Assembly: GCA_028712665.1 (NCBI GenBank)
Contig: JAQTRC010000026.1
Span: 1 to 37,568 of the forward strand
Direction: 5' to 3'
Length of the DNA: 37,568 nt
Origin: Desulfuromonadaceae bacterium
Lineage (GTDB): Bacteria > Desulfobacterota > Desulfuromonadia > Geobacterales > Pseudopelobacteraceae
Of this stretch, positions 20,946 through 28,893 are shown one piece after another. Position numbers and translations under genes: made by a program. The notes beneath the pieces are model-generated. The model was not told the DNA's origin. It searched no databases and was given only the letters and a program-made list of their open reading frames with translations. Positions within the stretch are counted from its first letter, which is position 1. Each line of letters begins with the position of its first letter.

Positions 20946-21353
20946 TTAAAAGTTGTTAGGATTGCCCGTTACCACGTTGACTACCGTCCACTTCAGTTCA
21001 CCATCAATGTCTATCAGCTTCCGCTGCCGAGTGGTGTTGTCGAAGTAGACCTTGTAACAACCGCCGGGAGCAGTACTTGAACTCCAGTTGGAGACGCAGA
21101 GGCGTCCATCATCAGTGATGTTCCAGTTCCCCTTGATGACACCTCCGTAGGAACCCTTGCCGATTACCGAACCATTGACATCCCAGTAGAAGGCTTCTCC
21201 GGTGGAAGATGTGACGGTGTTGCCCTGAAAAACCTCGCGAACTTCTCTGCTCGAGAGGAGTAGTGCATTGGCGCCCTGCAGCCCCTGTTCAACTGTGGCG
21301 CAACCGACAACAAACAGAGCGGCGAAAGCAGACAGCATAAAAAGGTTTTTCAC
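20946..21353 (-). CDS. Small predicted lipoprotein within the ilv operon, unknown function
   Basis: 135 residues. The GTG start at 21353 has the strong site AAAGGAGG nine bases upstream, so the gene is convincingly translated. The signal peptide MKNLFMLSAFAALFVVGCAT ends in lipobox VVGC with Cys18. The mature part has many Gly, Asn, Ser, Thr and aromatic residues (FYWDVNGSVIGKGSYGGVIKG, then WNITDDGRLCVSNWSS and GGCYKVYFDN), suggesting a small beta-rich domain with two Cys that might pair. I do not recognise the family with certainty. It sits between ilvD and ilvB with only 20 bases to ilvB, which is odd because its neighbours are all cytoplasmic amino acid enzymes. Confidence 0.85.
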   Translation of the reverse strand: MKNLFMLSAFAALFVVGCATVEQGLQGANALLLSSREVREVFQGNTVTSSTGEAFYWDVNGSVIGKGSYGGVIKGNWNITDDGRLCVSNWSSSTAPGGCYKVYFDNTTRQRKLIDIDGELKWTVVNVVTGNPNNF

Positions 21354-21416
21354 GGCAACATTCCTCCTTTTTTAAAAATCGATGGGAGATGAAAAACTTC
21401 TCCGCATAGTATTTAT

Positions 21417-21444
21417 CTCATCCCTCATCCCTCAACTCTCAACC
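21417..21444. repeat. Four tandem heptamers at the ilvD 3' end
   Basis: Four consecutive seven-base units of consensus CTCA(T/A)C(C/T), ending at the base before the ilvD stop codon. The rest of the 91-base gap to the lipoprotein gene shows nothing else clear. Confidence 0.7.
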
Positions 21445-23106
21445 TTAATCAGCCGTCGTGATCGCCCCTGTGTGGGCTGAAGTCACTACTTTTGCATAAC
21501 GTGCCAGCCACCCGGTTTTTATCTTTGGAATCGGCGCCTGCCATTTCGACCTTCGTGCAGACATCGTGGCTTCATCGACCAACAGTTCCAGACGGCGGCC
21601 CGGTATATCGAGCAGAATTTTATCGCCGTCCGCCACCAATGCGATCGGGCCACCTTCGGCGGCCTCCGGAGAGATGTGACCGATACAGGGGCCACGTGTA
21701 CCACCAGAGAAGCGCCCATCGGTTATCAGGGCTACCGAGTCCCCCAGACCGAGTCCCATTATTGCTGCTGTAGGAGCAAGCATTTCGCGCATTCCGGGGC
21801 CACCCTTAGGACCCTCATAGCGGATCACCACCACATCTCCGGCAGTGATTTTACCCTCCATGATGGCCGACATGGCAAGCTCCTCGGCATCAAAGCAACG
21901 CGCGACACCTTCGAATTGCATCATAGCTGCTGAAACACCGGATTGTTTGACCACAGCCCCTCTGGGAGCAATATTGCCGTATAAAATGGCTATGCCCCCC
22001 TCCTTTTTGATCGGATTGTCAAGCGAGTGTATGACCTCGTCGTCAACATTCTGAATGCTCTCGGCCAGCTGATGGGTAGTCAGCCCGAAAAGCGTCCCGG
22101 TATCTTTAATCTTGTCTCCCAACTGCTTGAACACGCCACTAACACCGCCGGCTATGTCCAGATCCTCCATAAAGTGTTCACCGGCCGGATTCATCGAAGC
22201 CAATTGAGGAGTGTCCTTGCCTAAGATATCAAATAACTCCAGCGGCAGATCTACACCCGCCTCATGGGCAATAGCCAGAAGGTGCAGCACCGTATTGGAG
22301 GAACCGCCCAGCGCCAGGTCTACACGAATGGCGTTCTCGAAAGCTGCGCGGGTCATTATGCTGCGTGGGGTGATATTATTTTGAACCAGTTCTACGATCT
22401 TTTCTCCGGAAGCGAATGCGATGCGGCGCTTCAAAGCGGAAACAGCCAGGGCTGTCCCGCAGCGGGGCAGACTCATCCCCATCGTTTCGGTCAGGATAGC
22501 CATGGTGTTGGCAGTGAAGAGCCCCTGACAGGAACCCATGCCGGGGCAGGCATTGTCCTCGCAGACCTGCAGTTCCTTATCGCTGATTACACCGGCCTTG
22601 TAACGGGCCATGGCTTCAAAGGTATCGGAAACAAAGGAAAACTTGCGTCCGGCCTGGCCTCGTCCGCTCAGCATCGGGCCGGCTGTCACTACGATACATG
22701 GAATATCCAGCCTGGCTGCCGCCATCAGCATGCCGGGAGTAATCTTGTCGCAGTTGGTCAGCAGCACCAGGCCGTCCAGGCGATGCGCCTCGGCCACCGA
22801 TTCCACCATATCGGCTATAAGTTCACGGGTCGGCAGAGAGTAGTGCATTCCTTTGTGACCCATGGCTATGCCGTCGCAAACGCCTGGGATACCGAAGAAA
22901 AAGGCATGACCGCCGCCGGTGTGGACCCCCTTTTCAATAAAACGCTCCAGATCGCGCATTCCGACGTGACCCGGTATCAGATCGGTAAAACTGGTCGCCA
23001 CCCCGATAAACGGTTTGTCCATCTGACTCTGGGGTACACCGGAACCTTTCAATAATGCTCTGTGTGGTGTGCGTTCCAGACCTTTTTTTATCAAATCACT
23101 CCGCAT
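21445..23106 (-). CDS. ilvD: Dihydroxy-acid dehydratase
   Basis: Iron-sulfur enzyme that dehydrates dihydroxy acids to the 2-oxo acid precursors of valine and isoleucine. 553 residues with a start at 23106 ([20 protein letters not shown]) and AAGGA about ten bases upstream. An in-frame TTG eight codons earlier (23130) has no ribosome site. Cluster ligands are visible in [14 protein letters not shown] and [18 protein letters not shown]. Further family motifs are [26 protein letters not shown] residues near 465-485 and [15 protein letters not shown]. It is the first gene of the leftward ilv block, with a good promoter upstream. Confidence 0.97.
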   Translation of the reverse strand: MRSDLIKKGLERTPHRALLKGSGVPQSQMDKPFIGVATSFTDLIPGHVGMRDLERFIEKGVHTGGGHAFFFGIPGVCDGIAMGHKGMHYSLPTRELIADMVESVAEAHRLDGLVLLTNCDKITPGMLMAAARLDIPCIVVTAGPMLSGRGQAGRKFSFVSDTFEAMARYKAGVISDKELQVCEDNACPGMGSCQGLFTANTMAILTETMGMSLPRCGTALAVSALKRRIAFASGEKIVELVQNNITPRSIMTRAAFENAIRVDLALGGSSNTVLHLLAIAHEAGVDLPLELFDILGKDTPQLASMNPAGEHFMEDLDIAGGVSGVFKQLGDKIKDTGTLFGLTTHQLAESIQNVDDEVIHSLDNPIKKEGGIAILYGNIAPRGAVVKQSGVSAAMMQFEGVARCFDAEELAMSAIMEGKITAGDVVVIRYEGPKGGPGMREMLAPTAAIMGLGLGDSVALITDGRFSGGTRGPCIGHISPEAAEGGPIALVADGDKILLDIPGRRLELLVDEATMSARRSKWQAPIPKIKTGWLARYAKVVTSAHTGAITTAD

Positions 23107-23183
23107 ATACAGTTTGTCCTTCTGACTCAATTAAATGTTTAATGCCGCCAAACAGCCGATTGATAGGGCATTGATGGGGTGTA

Positions 23184-23212
23184 AAGATAATGCATTAACC
23201 GGAATGTGTCAA
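23184..23212 (-). promoter_or_regulatory. sigma-70-type promoter of the ilvD-ilvBN block
   Basis: Reverse strand TTGACA (23212-23207), a 17-base spacer and TATCTT (23189-23184). The leader to ilvD is about 70 bases and contains the palindrome ATTAAATGTTTAAT (23130-23143). I see no leader peptide rich in Ile, Val or Leu codons. Confidence 0.72.
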
Positions 23213-23230
23213 TCGGAATACGGATGAAGT

Positions 23231-23707
23231 TCAACTGAGAAGAGTCCTGTTACGAATCGTCAGACCTTTTATAAAATTCCTGAGAAACTGGTCGCCGCAC
23301 TCCTTGTAGTTCTTGTGCCCTTTGTTTCTGAAGAGTGCTGTAAGCTCCGATTTTGAAATAACTGTATTTACCAGTTTCATAATTGCTATCATGTCATCTT
23401 CCTTCAATTCCAGGGCAATCCTCAACTTTTTCAGAATAGTGTTGTTTGTCAGCACTGCATCAGTTTTTACGGTTTGTACCGGCGCAGACTCCTTCGTGCC
23501 CCTTTTCAGTATGATTAGTCCATCAAGGAACAGGCAGATCAGATTATTACTGCAATCGATATAACCTGGATCATCCTCCTTTTTCAGGAGGCCGTTAAGG
23601 AGAGACTGTTCAATCGCATGACCGGCCAGACCGAAGATCCCGACCATTGCCGGATCACTGATATCCATCGCATAACGGACTCTGCGCAATATATCGTTAT
23701 TTGTCAC
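23231..23707 (-). CDS. DUF1456 family protein
   Basis: 158 residues made of two similar halves. Each opens with a T-N-N-x-I-L-x-x-(V/L)-R-x-A motif (TNNDILRRVRYAMDI near 2 and TNNTILKKLRIALEL near 92), the mark of the DUF1456 (YehS-like) family. The function is unknown; a helical duplicated domain is likely, and no signal peptide or membrane segment is present. The GTG start at 23707 overlaps the end of the DUF1450 gene by 11 bases, implying coupled translation. It is last in the ferritin-DUF1450-DUF1456 run. Confidence 0.9.
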   Translation of the reverse strand: MTNNDILRRVRYAMDISDPAMVGIFGLAGHAIEQSLLNGLLKKEDDPGYIDCSNNLICLFLDGLIILKRGTKESAPVQTVKTDAVLTNNTILKKLRIALELKEDDMIAIMKLVNTVISKSELTALFRNKGHKNYKECGDQFLRNFIKGLTIRNRTLLS

Positions 23708-23951
23708 TGATAATTCCAGCTTTTTCAGATACTGCGCTCTTGCGGATCAGTTCGACAATATTATGGTACAATTCATCTCCATCCTTACCGGTTACCTTTT
23801 TTTTAGCAACGGTGGCCATCGGCGTCTCACGGCAGGCGCTGCACTGCTTGATGCAATCCTTGATTTTTATATTCAGCTCAGGGAAATCTTCCGACAGCCG
23901 CCTGAAAACCTTCCCCTTGCCGCTGTTGTTCTCGCAGAATCTGATTTTCAT
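23697..23951 (-). CDS. DUF1450 family small cysteine protein
   Basis: 84 residues, matching the YuzB-like DUF1450 family in my recognition. It has four Cys: Cys6 in RFCENN and Cys33, Cys37, Cys40 in CIKQCSACRETP. The spacing could fit a thioredoxin-fold [2Fe-2S] or metal site, but this is inference. ATG at 23951 has only a weak ribosome site (GGTAG). It starts 31 bases after the ferritin stop and overlaps DUF1456, so the three genes look like one transcript. That context suggests an iron-linked redox role (see findings). Confidence 0.85.
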   Translation of the reverse strand: MKIRFCENNSGKGKVFRRLSEDFPELNIKIKDCIKQCSACRETPMATVAKKKVTGKDGDELYHNIVELIRKSAVSEKAGIISDK

Positions 23952-23982
23952 TTATAGTATCTACCCCTGATAAACAAAGATA

Positions 23983-24504
23983 CTAAACAGCCAGCGGAGA
24001 TCCGACCGGCGGAACGAAAACGCGTTGTCCCATTTCGCTGTCAATCATCAATATTCCATGGCCGTTGTCGCCAACAAGTTTGAGTTTTGCGATCAGATCA
24101 CGGTCGTTGTTCTCTTCTTCGATCTGTTCGGTGACAAACCACTGCAGGAATATTTGTGAGGCATGATCCTTCTCTTGTACGGCCTGTTCGCTCAATTCAT
24201 TGATGCATCCGGTGATCAGCTGTTCGTGAGCCAGGGTTTTCTGAAGCATCTCCAGCAGTGACTTGTACTTATTCGGTACGGCTTTACTGGCAAGCAGAGA
24301 AATAATTATGCCCTGGTCGGTCAGGTAGGTATAGAACTTCATGAAGTGAATCATCTCTTCACGATACTGGATAAAGAACCAGTTGGCGGAACCCTTCAAC
24401 CCCATTTCATTGGCGCAGGACGACATGGCTAGGTACAAATGAGCAGAGTAGAGTTCCAGATTCATATGACTGTTAAGTGCGTCGGACATTTTTTTGCTGA
24501 TCAT
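23983..24504 (-). CDS. ftnA: Ferritin, FtnA type (non-haem)
   Basis: Iron-storage protein of 173 residues forming a 24-subunit shell. All expected iron ligands are present: Glu17, Glu50, His53 and Glu94 for the ferroxidase pair, Gln127, and Glu49, Glu126 and Glu130 for the third site known in E. coli FtnA. There is no haem-ligand Met pattern arguing for bacterioferritin. The start at 24504 has the strong site AAAGGAGG. A promoter with a palindrome between -35 and -10 lies just upstream. DUF1450 and DUF1456 genes follow in the same direction. Confidence 0.95.
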   Translation of the reverse strand: MISKKMSDALNSHMNLELYSAHLYLAMSSCANEMGLKGSANWFFIQYREEMIHFMKFYTYLTDQGIIISLLASKAVPNKYKSLLEMLQKTLAHEQLITGCINELSEQAVQEKDHASQIFLQWFVTEQIEEENNDRDLIAKLKLVGDNGHGILMIDSEMGQRVFVPPVGSPLAV

Positions 24505-24533
24505 GGCGGTTAAACCTCCTTTGATTTTTCTTC

Positions 24534-24561
24534 AGTATAAACCCGAAAAAGACTTTTTCAA
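24534..24561 (-). promoter_or_regulatory. Ferritin promoter with overlapping palindrome
   Basis: Reverse strand TTGAAA (24561-24556), a 16-base spacer and TATACT (24539-24534). A perfect 15-base palindrome, GAAAAAG-A-CTTTTTC (24545-24559), covers most of the spacer and part of the -35 box. It does not resemble a standard Fur box. The leader would be about 22 bases. Confidence 0.68.
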
Positions 24562-24571
24562 TCCTGAATGT

Positions 24572-25354
24572 TTAACTGTTCTCTTTTTTACGTAAAAGTA
24601 AAAACACCATGAAACTGCCAAGCAGGAACATCGGCAGGCTGAGCATCTGACCCATTGAAAACAGTCCGAAAAAGATTCCCAGCTGGGCGTCCGGTTGACG
24701 GAAATATTCGACAATGAAACGGAACAACCCATAACCTGCAATAGCAGTACACGCGACCACACCGTTCACTTCTGTTTTTCTGGAGACAAACCTTACTATA
24801 ACAAAAAGAACAAGCCCCTCAAGAAATGCCTCGTAAATTTGGGACGGATGCCTCGGCAGGCCGTCACTCCCTGGAAAAATCATCCCCCATGCGACATCTG
24901 TCGGACGCCCATACAATTCTCCGTTGATGAAATTCCCAATCCGGCCTAATCCAAGGCCTACCGGTGCGCAGAGTCCTGCCATATCGACAAGCCCCATGAA
25001 AGAAAGTTTTTTCCGCCTGGCATAGAGCATGAAAGCCAGCAGGACCCCGATAAAACCGCCGTGGAACGACATCCCCCCTTCCCAGACCGCAAAAAGTTTG
25101 AGCGGATTAGCCAGATAGAAGCCCAGGTTGTAAAACAGGATATAGCCGAGCCGTCCCCCCAGAACAACACCCATGGCGCCATAAAACACCAGATCAGCGA
25201 CATCATCGGTCGTCAAAGGGAGCTTTTTGCGTTTGACTTCAGAGCGGATTATGAAGTAGGTGGCAATGAATGCAAGAACGTACATCAGCCCGTACCAGCG
25301 GAAATGGAGCGGGCCGATGCTTAGAAATACAGGGTCTATCTGTGGGAATCGCAT
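24572..25354 (-). CDS. lgt: Prolipoprotein diacylglyceryl transferase
   Basis: Inner-membrane enzyme that attaches diacylglycerol to the lipobox Cys of prolipoproteins. 260 residues, about seven membrane segments. The Lgt signature GRIGNFINGELYGRPTD starts at 137, and the conserved HGG motif (His98 in MSFHGGFIG) is present. The start at 25354 (MRFPQIDPVFLSIG) fits the family; a longer in-frame start at 25387 would overlap serA. It begins 14 bases after serA. Two predicted lipoproteins in this window would be substrates. Confidence 0.96.
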   Translation of the reverse strand: MRFPQIDPVFLSIGPLHFRWYGLMYVLAFIATYFIIRSEVKRKKLPLTTDDVADLVFYGAMGVVLGGRLGYILFYNLGFYLANPLKLFAVWEGGMSFHGGFIGVLLAFMLYARRKKLSFMGLVDMAGLCAPVGLGLGRIGNFINGELYGRPTDVAWGMIFPGSDGLPRHPSQIYEAFLEGLVLFVIVRFVSRKTEVNGVVACTAIAGYGLFRFIVEYFRQPDAQLGIFFGLFSMGQMLSLPMFLLGSFMVFLLLRKKENS

Positions 25355-25368
25355 GGAGTGGGGTCGCC

Positions 25369-26994
25369 TCAGATTCCGCAACCGCAACTGCGCGGGCAGT
25401 TTCCAACCCGCATGTGCACCGCCTTGATGAAAGTGGCCTCGGTAGCGATCTTTATCTCTTCTACTACGTTGGCAGGTACGGCTGAATCGAGTGAGAGGAT
25501 GACCATGGCCTCGTCTTTATTCACGCTTCGTCCCAGGTTCATGGAGGCGATGTTGATAGCGTGCTGGCCCATGATTGTTCCGATTTTTCCGATCATTCCG
25601 GGACGATCTCCGTAATGCAACAGCAGCATATGCTCTTCGGGGCTGAAATCCATCGAATAGTCGCGCAGACGGACGATGCGCGGGGCACCTTCGAACAGTG
25701 TGCCGGAGATCCGCTTCCGTGTCCCGCCTGCTTCGATGACCAGTGAAATAACATTCGAAAAGGCATCGGCATGGGTCGTTTTAGTCTCTTCCACATCAAT
25801 GCCCATCTGTTCGGCAATCAGAGAAGCATTGACCATGTTGACATCCTGATCGACCATCCTGTTGAGGAGCGCAGAGAGTCCGCAGACGGTCAGCGGAGAG
25901 CAGTCGTAATGGGCAATGCTGCCGGCAAAGCCGAAGGTGACCTTCTCCAGATTTTTCTCAACCAGCTGGATGCCAAAATCACACATCACGCTCATCAGGT
26001 TCAGGAACGGACGCATCTGGTCCATCAGGGCCAGATCAAATCGCGGAATATTGACGGCATTTTCAAGCGGCTGGTCATCAAGATAGTTGAGGATCTCCCT
26101 GGAAACGTCTATGGCTACGTTGACCTGTGCTTCAAAGGTATTGGCGCCCAGATGGGGTGTCACCACCAGATTTTTGTGGCCGATAAGCTTTTTCAGGAGA
26201 TCGGTAGCCGGCGGTTCTTCACTCCAGACGTCAACCGCTCCGCCGAGCACCTTGCCTGAGTCGAGGTTGTCCAGCAGAGCCTGCTCTTCAATGATGCCGC
26301 CACGGGCCACGTTGAGGATGATAACACCGCTCTTCATCAAACCGAACTCACGCGCCCCAACCATACCCTTGGTCTCCTCGTTGAGCGGAGTGTGGACTGT
26401 TATAACATCGCAGTTTTTGTATATTTCGTCGTGTGAAACAAGCTTGACACCCAGATCATGGGCCCGTTTTACCGAAATATATGGATCACAGGCCAGCACC
26501 TCGCATTCAAAAGCCTTCAGACGGGTAGCAACCCGACCGCCGACCTTGCCCAGGCCGATGACACCGGCAGTTTTACCCTTCAATTCGTGACCGGTAAAAG
26601 GGGCCCGTTTCCATTCTCCAGATTTGAGACTGGAGTTGGCTATGGTAACGTTGCGGCAGAAAGAGAGCAGAAGCGCCATGGTATGCTCGGCAGCACTGTT
26701 GGTGTTGCCTAAGGGGGCATTTACAACAATCACCCCTTTCGAACTGGCGTACTCGACATCAACATTATCGATCCCTACCCCGGCGCGTGCGACAATTTTC
26801 AACTTTTTGGCCGCATCAAGCAGACTCCGGTCAACCTGGGTTCCGCTGCGGGTGATGATGGCCTCGTAGTCGCCTATTGCTGCAAGCAATTCTTCTTTTT
26901 TCAATCCAAGCCTTACATCCAACTGAATGCGAGGTTCCTGGGTCAAGAGGGCCAGCCCCTCGGGCGAGACTTCGTCGGTAACAATTATCTTCAT
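25369..26994 (-). CDS. serA: D-3-phosphoglycerate dehydrogenase with Cys-rich C-terminal tail
   Basis: First step of serine synthesis, 3-phosphoglycerate to 3-phosphohydroxypyruvate with NAD. 541 residues of the long form: substrate and NAD domains (GVIGLGKVGGRVATRL near 144-159; catalytic Arg231, Glu260 and His281), the allosteric substrate-binding domain (about 310-450) and an ACT domain (about 455-525). The protein ends in VGNCPRSCGCGI, with Cys533, Cys537 and Cys539 in the last nine residues. That is beyond the ACT domain and unusual for SerA as I know it. GGAG lies eight bases before the start. Ser is used by PssA nearby, a metabolic rather than operon link. Confidence 0.97.
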   Translation of the reverse strand: MKIIVTDEVSPEGLALLTQEPRIQLDVRLGLKKEELLAAIGDYEAIITRSGTQVDRSLLDAAKKLKIVARAGVGIDNVDVEYASSKGVIVVNAPLGNTNSAAEHTMALLLSFCRNVTIANSSLKSGEWKRAPFTGHELKGKTAGVIGLGKVGGRVATRLKAFECEVLACDPYISVKRAHDLGVKLVSHDEIYKNCDVITVHTPLNEETKGMVGAREFGLMKSGVIILNVARGGIIEEQALLDNLDSGKVLGGAVDVWSEEPPATDLLKKLIGHKNLVVTPHLGANTFEAQVNVAIDVSREILNYLDDQPLENAVNIPRFDLALMDQMRPFLNLMSVMCDFGIQLVEKNLEKVTFGFAGSIAHYDCSPLTVCGLSALLNRMVDQDVNMVNASLIAEQMGIDVEETKTTHADAFSNVISLVIEAGGTRKRISGTLFEGAPRIVRLRDYSMDFSPEEHMLLLHYGDRPGMIGKIGTIMGQHAINIASMNLGRSVNKDEAMVILSLDSAVPANVVEEIKIATEATFIKAVHMRVGNCPRSCGCGI

Positions 26995-27030
26995 TCCAAT
27001 ATCTCCGGTTTCAATAGAATTTATCCTGGC

Positions 27031-27059
27031 ATACTAGCCCTGCCTGGAAAAAAAAGCAA
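27031..27059 (-). promoter_or_regulatory. Possible serA promoter
   Basis: Reverse strand TTGCTT (27059-27054), a 17-base spacer and TAGTAT (27036-27031), in the 102-base gap divergent to trmL. Only moderate similarity to consensus. Confidence 0.4.
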
Positions 27060-27096
27060 GCGCGGCAGCTACGCTTGATGGTATACATAACCGATC

Positions 27097-27561
27097 ATGG
27101 AACCATTCAATATTGTGCTTATTGAACCTGAGATACCCCCCAACACAGGCAACATAGCCCGTCTCTGCGCCGCCACCGGCACGGTTTTGCACCTTGTTGG
27201 CCAACTAGGCTTTTCGATAGAAGACCGGTATCTGAAAAGGGCAGGGCTCGACTACTGGGAGTTTGTCACCATCCGGCAGTGGCCCGACCTGGCCACACTT
27301 CAGGCGTCCGTCCCTGAAGGGCGCTTTTTCTACCTGAGCACCAAAGTTTCCCGGAGCTATCTGGAAGCCGGTTTCAGGCCAGGAGATTACATCGTTTTCG
27401 GCAAGGAGACCAAAGGACTTCCAAGTGAGCTGTTGAGCGCCAATCCGGAAACATCCATCACCATCCCGATGCCGGCCGATAATGTGCGCAGCCTGAACCT
27501 CTCTACCTCGGCGGGAATAGTGCTGTATGAGGCGTTGCGGCAGAGTCGAATGATTGAGTGA
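27097..27561 (+). CDS. trmL: tRNA (cytidine/uridine-34 2'-O)-methyltransferase
   Basis: SPOUT-class methyltransferase of 154 residues that 2'-O-methylates the wobble nucleotide of tRNA-Leu isoacceptors, using S-adenosylmethionine. Motifs: IALIEPEIPPNTGNIARLCA-like opening (residues 5-25), GKETKGLP near 109, IPMPADNVRSLNLSTSAGIV forming the trefoil knot. No clear ribosome site precedes the ATG. truD starts 22 bases after its stop on the same strand, pairing two tRNA-modification genes. Nearest alternative: another small SpoU family member. Confidence 0.93.
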   Translation: MEPFNIVLIEPEIPPNTGNIARLCAATGTVLHLVGQLGFSIEDRYLKRAGLDYWEFVTIRQWPDLATLQASVPEGRFFYLSTKVSRSYLEAGFRPGDYIVFGKETKGLPSELLSANPETSITIPMPADNVRSLNLSTSAGIVLYEALRQSRMIE

Positions 27562-27583
27562 ACCCAATAGAAAGAGCCAGGAC

Positions 27584-28780
27584 ATGCACCCCTACCTGAC
27601 CAGCCACATCCCCGGAATCGGCGGAACAATCAAAGAGTCGCCAGACGATTTCATCGTCGAAGAAATCCCATCCTACCTCCCTTCCGGTTCCGGCGAGCAT
27701 TGTTACCTGACCATCGAGAAACGGGGCATTACAACTCTGGAAGCGATTCGCAGGATTGCCGCCGCTCTAAAAGTTCCGGAACGGGACATCGGCTATGCCG
27801 GCATGAAAGACGCGGTCGGCATCACCCGCCAGACGATATCGGTCCAGCGGGTCACTACGGAGAAAGCTATGGAGTTGGAGTTGGAAGGAGTCCATATTCT
27901 TTCCGCCTCTCGTCACAGCAACAAGCTCAAGCTCGGACACTTAAGAGGGAATCGCTTCCGGATCGCTGTCCGGAGCGTTTCCGAAGGATCAGAATCTGTC
28001 ACCCGCTCCGTCCTTGAAATTCTTATAAAACGTGGCGTTCCGAATTACTTCGGACTTCAGCGCTACGGCGCCCAGCGTAATTCTCACCTGATCGGCGCTG
28101 CCATGCTGAAACGCGACTGGCAGGGAGCCGTTGATGCGTTGATCGGTCAACCAGACCTGGTTCGGGACGAGGAGTGGAGTGAGGCGATTCTTGCCTACCG
28201 GCAGGGGGACGTTAACAGAGCGTTGCAGCTTTTTCCGCGCCATTGCCGGAACGAACGGGATGTTTTGCAACGGCTGAATAGCCGCCCCGGAGAGTATGAA
28301 AAGGCGTTTGCCTCTATTCATCCCCGCCTGAAAAAGCTGTATCTCTCTGCTGTTCAGTCGTTTCTGTTCGATCAGGTGGTGGCCCGGCGAATTGAACATA
28401 TAGATGAACTGCTGATTGGAGACCTGGCCTTTAAGCATGTCAACGGCGCCTGTTTTCTGGTGGAGGATGCTGGAACTGAGATGGAGCGTGCCGGATCATT
28501 TGAAATATCGGCCAGTGGGCCGATGTTCGGCTGCAGAATGAAACAGCCTGAAGGGAGCCCTCTGGAAATTGAACGTGAAATTCAGGGAACTCTGCAGATC
28601 GGATTGGATGATTTCGATCTGCCTGGTGGCCTGCGGATGGAAGGGGAACGTCGTCCCCTGCGTGTGCCGTTGGACAACCCTTCGTTCCTGCTGGAGGGTG
28701 ATTGTATCCGGCTGGAGTTTGCGCTGCCGAAAGGGAGTTATGCAACGTCGGTACTTCGTGAGATAATGAAAACATATTGA
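27584..28780 (+). CDS. truD: tRNA pseudouridine(13) synthase
   Basis: Converts U13 of tRNA-Glu to pseudouridine. 398 residues from ATG 27584; an in-frame TTG at 27554 overlaps trmL and is less likely because conserved sequence starts at HPYLTSHIPGIGGTIKE. Catalytic Asp76 is in YAGMKDAVGITRQTISV. The TRUD insertion domain follows, with RNRFRIAVR-like and NYFGLQRYG motifs (about 115-165). The last third contains KKLYLSAVQSFLFDQVVARR, typical of the family. A multi-hairpin repeat directly follows the stop. Confidence 0.95.
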   Translation: MHPYLTSHIPGIGGTIKESPDDFIVEEIPSYLPSGSGEHCYLTIEKRGITTLEAIRRIAAALKVPERDIGYAGMKDAVGITRQTISVQRVTTEKAMELELEGVHILSASRHSNKLKLGHLRGNRFRIAVRSVSEGSESVTRSVLEILIKRGVPNYFGLQRYGAQRNSHLIGAAMLKRDWQGAVDALIGQPDLVRDEEWSEAILAYRQGDVNRALQLFPRHCRNERDVLQRLNSRPGEYEKAFASIHPRLKKLYLSAVQSFLFDQVVARRIEHIDELLIGDLAFKHVNGACFLVEDAGTEMERAGSFEISASGPMFGCRMKQPEGSPLEIEREIQGTLQIGLDDFDLPGGLRMEGERRPLRVPLDNPSFLLEGDCIRLEFALPKGSYATSVLREIMKTY

Positions 28781-28787
28781 AAAACAG

Positions 28788-28885
28788 CCCCTCATCCGCC
28801 CCTTCGGGGCACCTTCTCCCTGATGGAGAAGGGAAAACAATCCCCTCGCCCACCGGGAGAGGGTGGTCGAAGACCGGGTGAGGGG
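28788..28885. repeat. REP-like multi-hairpin palindromic element
   Basis: 98-base element bounded by CCCCTCATCC and GGGTGAGGGG. It contains several nested hairpins: GCCCC-TTCG-GGGC (28798 onward), CTTCTCC...GGAGAAG, CCCTCGCCC-ACC-GGGAGAGGG with one mismatch, and GGTC-GAA-GACC. It resembles dispersed repeats of many proteobacterial genomes. It fills the gap between convergent truD and ackA and probably acts as a two-way transcription stop. Confidence 0.82.
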
Positions 28886-28893
28886 TTAAAGGC

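Noticed and set aside
22264..23055. 263-codon open frame antisense to ilvD
   Set aside because: Entirely overlaps ilvD; composition is that expected from the opposite strand of a GC-biased gene.
23107..23183. Leader-peptide attenuator before ilvD
   Set aside because: I see no short reading frame with clustered Leu, Val or Ile codons and no terminator hairpin with a T run in the leader.
28788..28885. Possible CRISPR array
   Set aside because: The hairpins differ from each other and there are no equal repeats with unique spacers; a REP-like element explains it.
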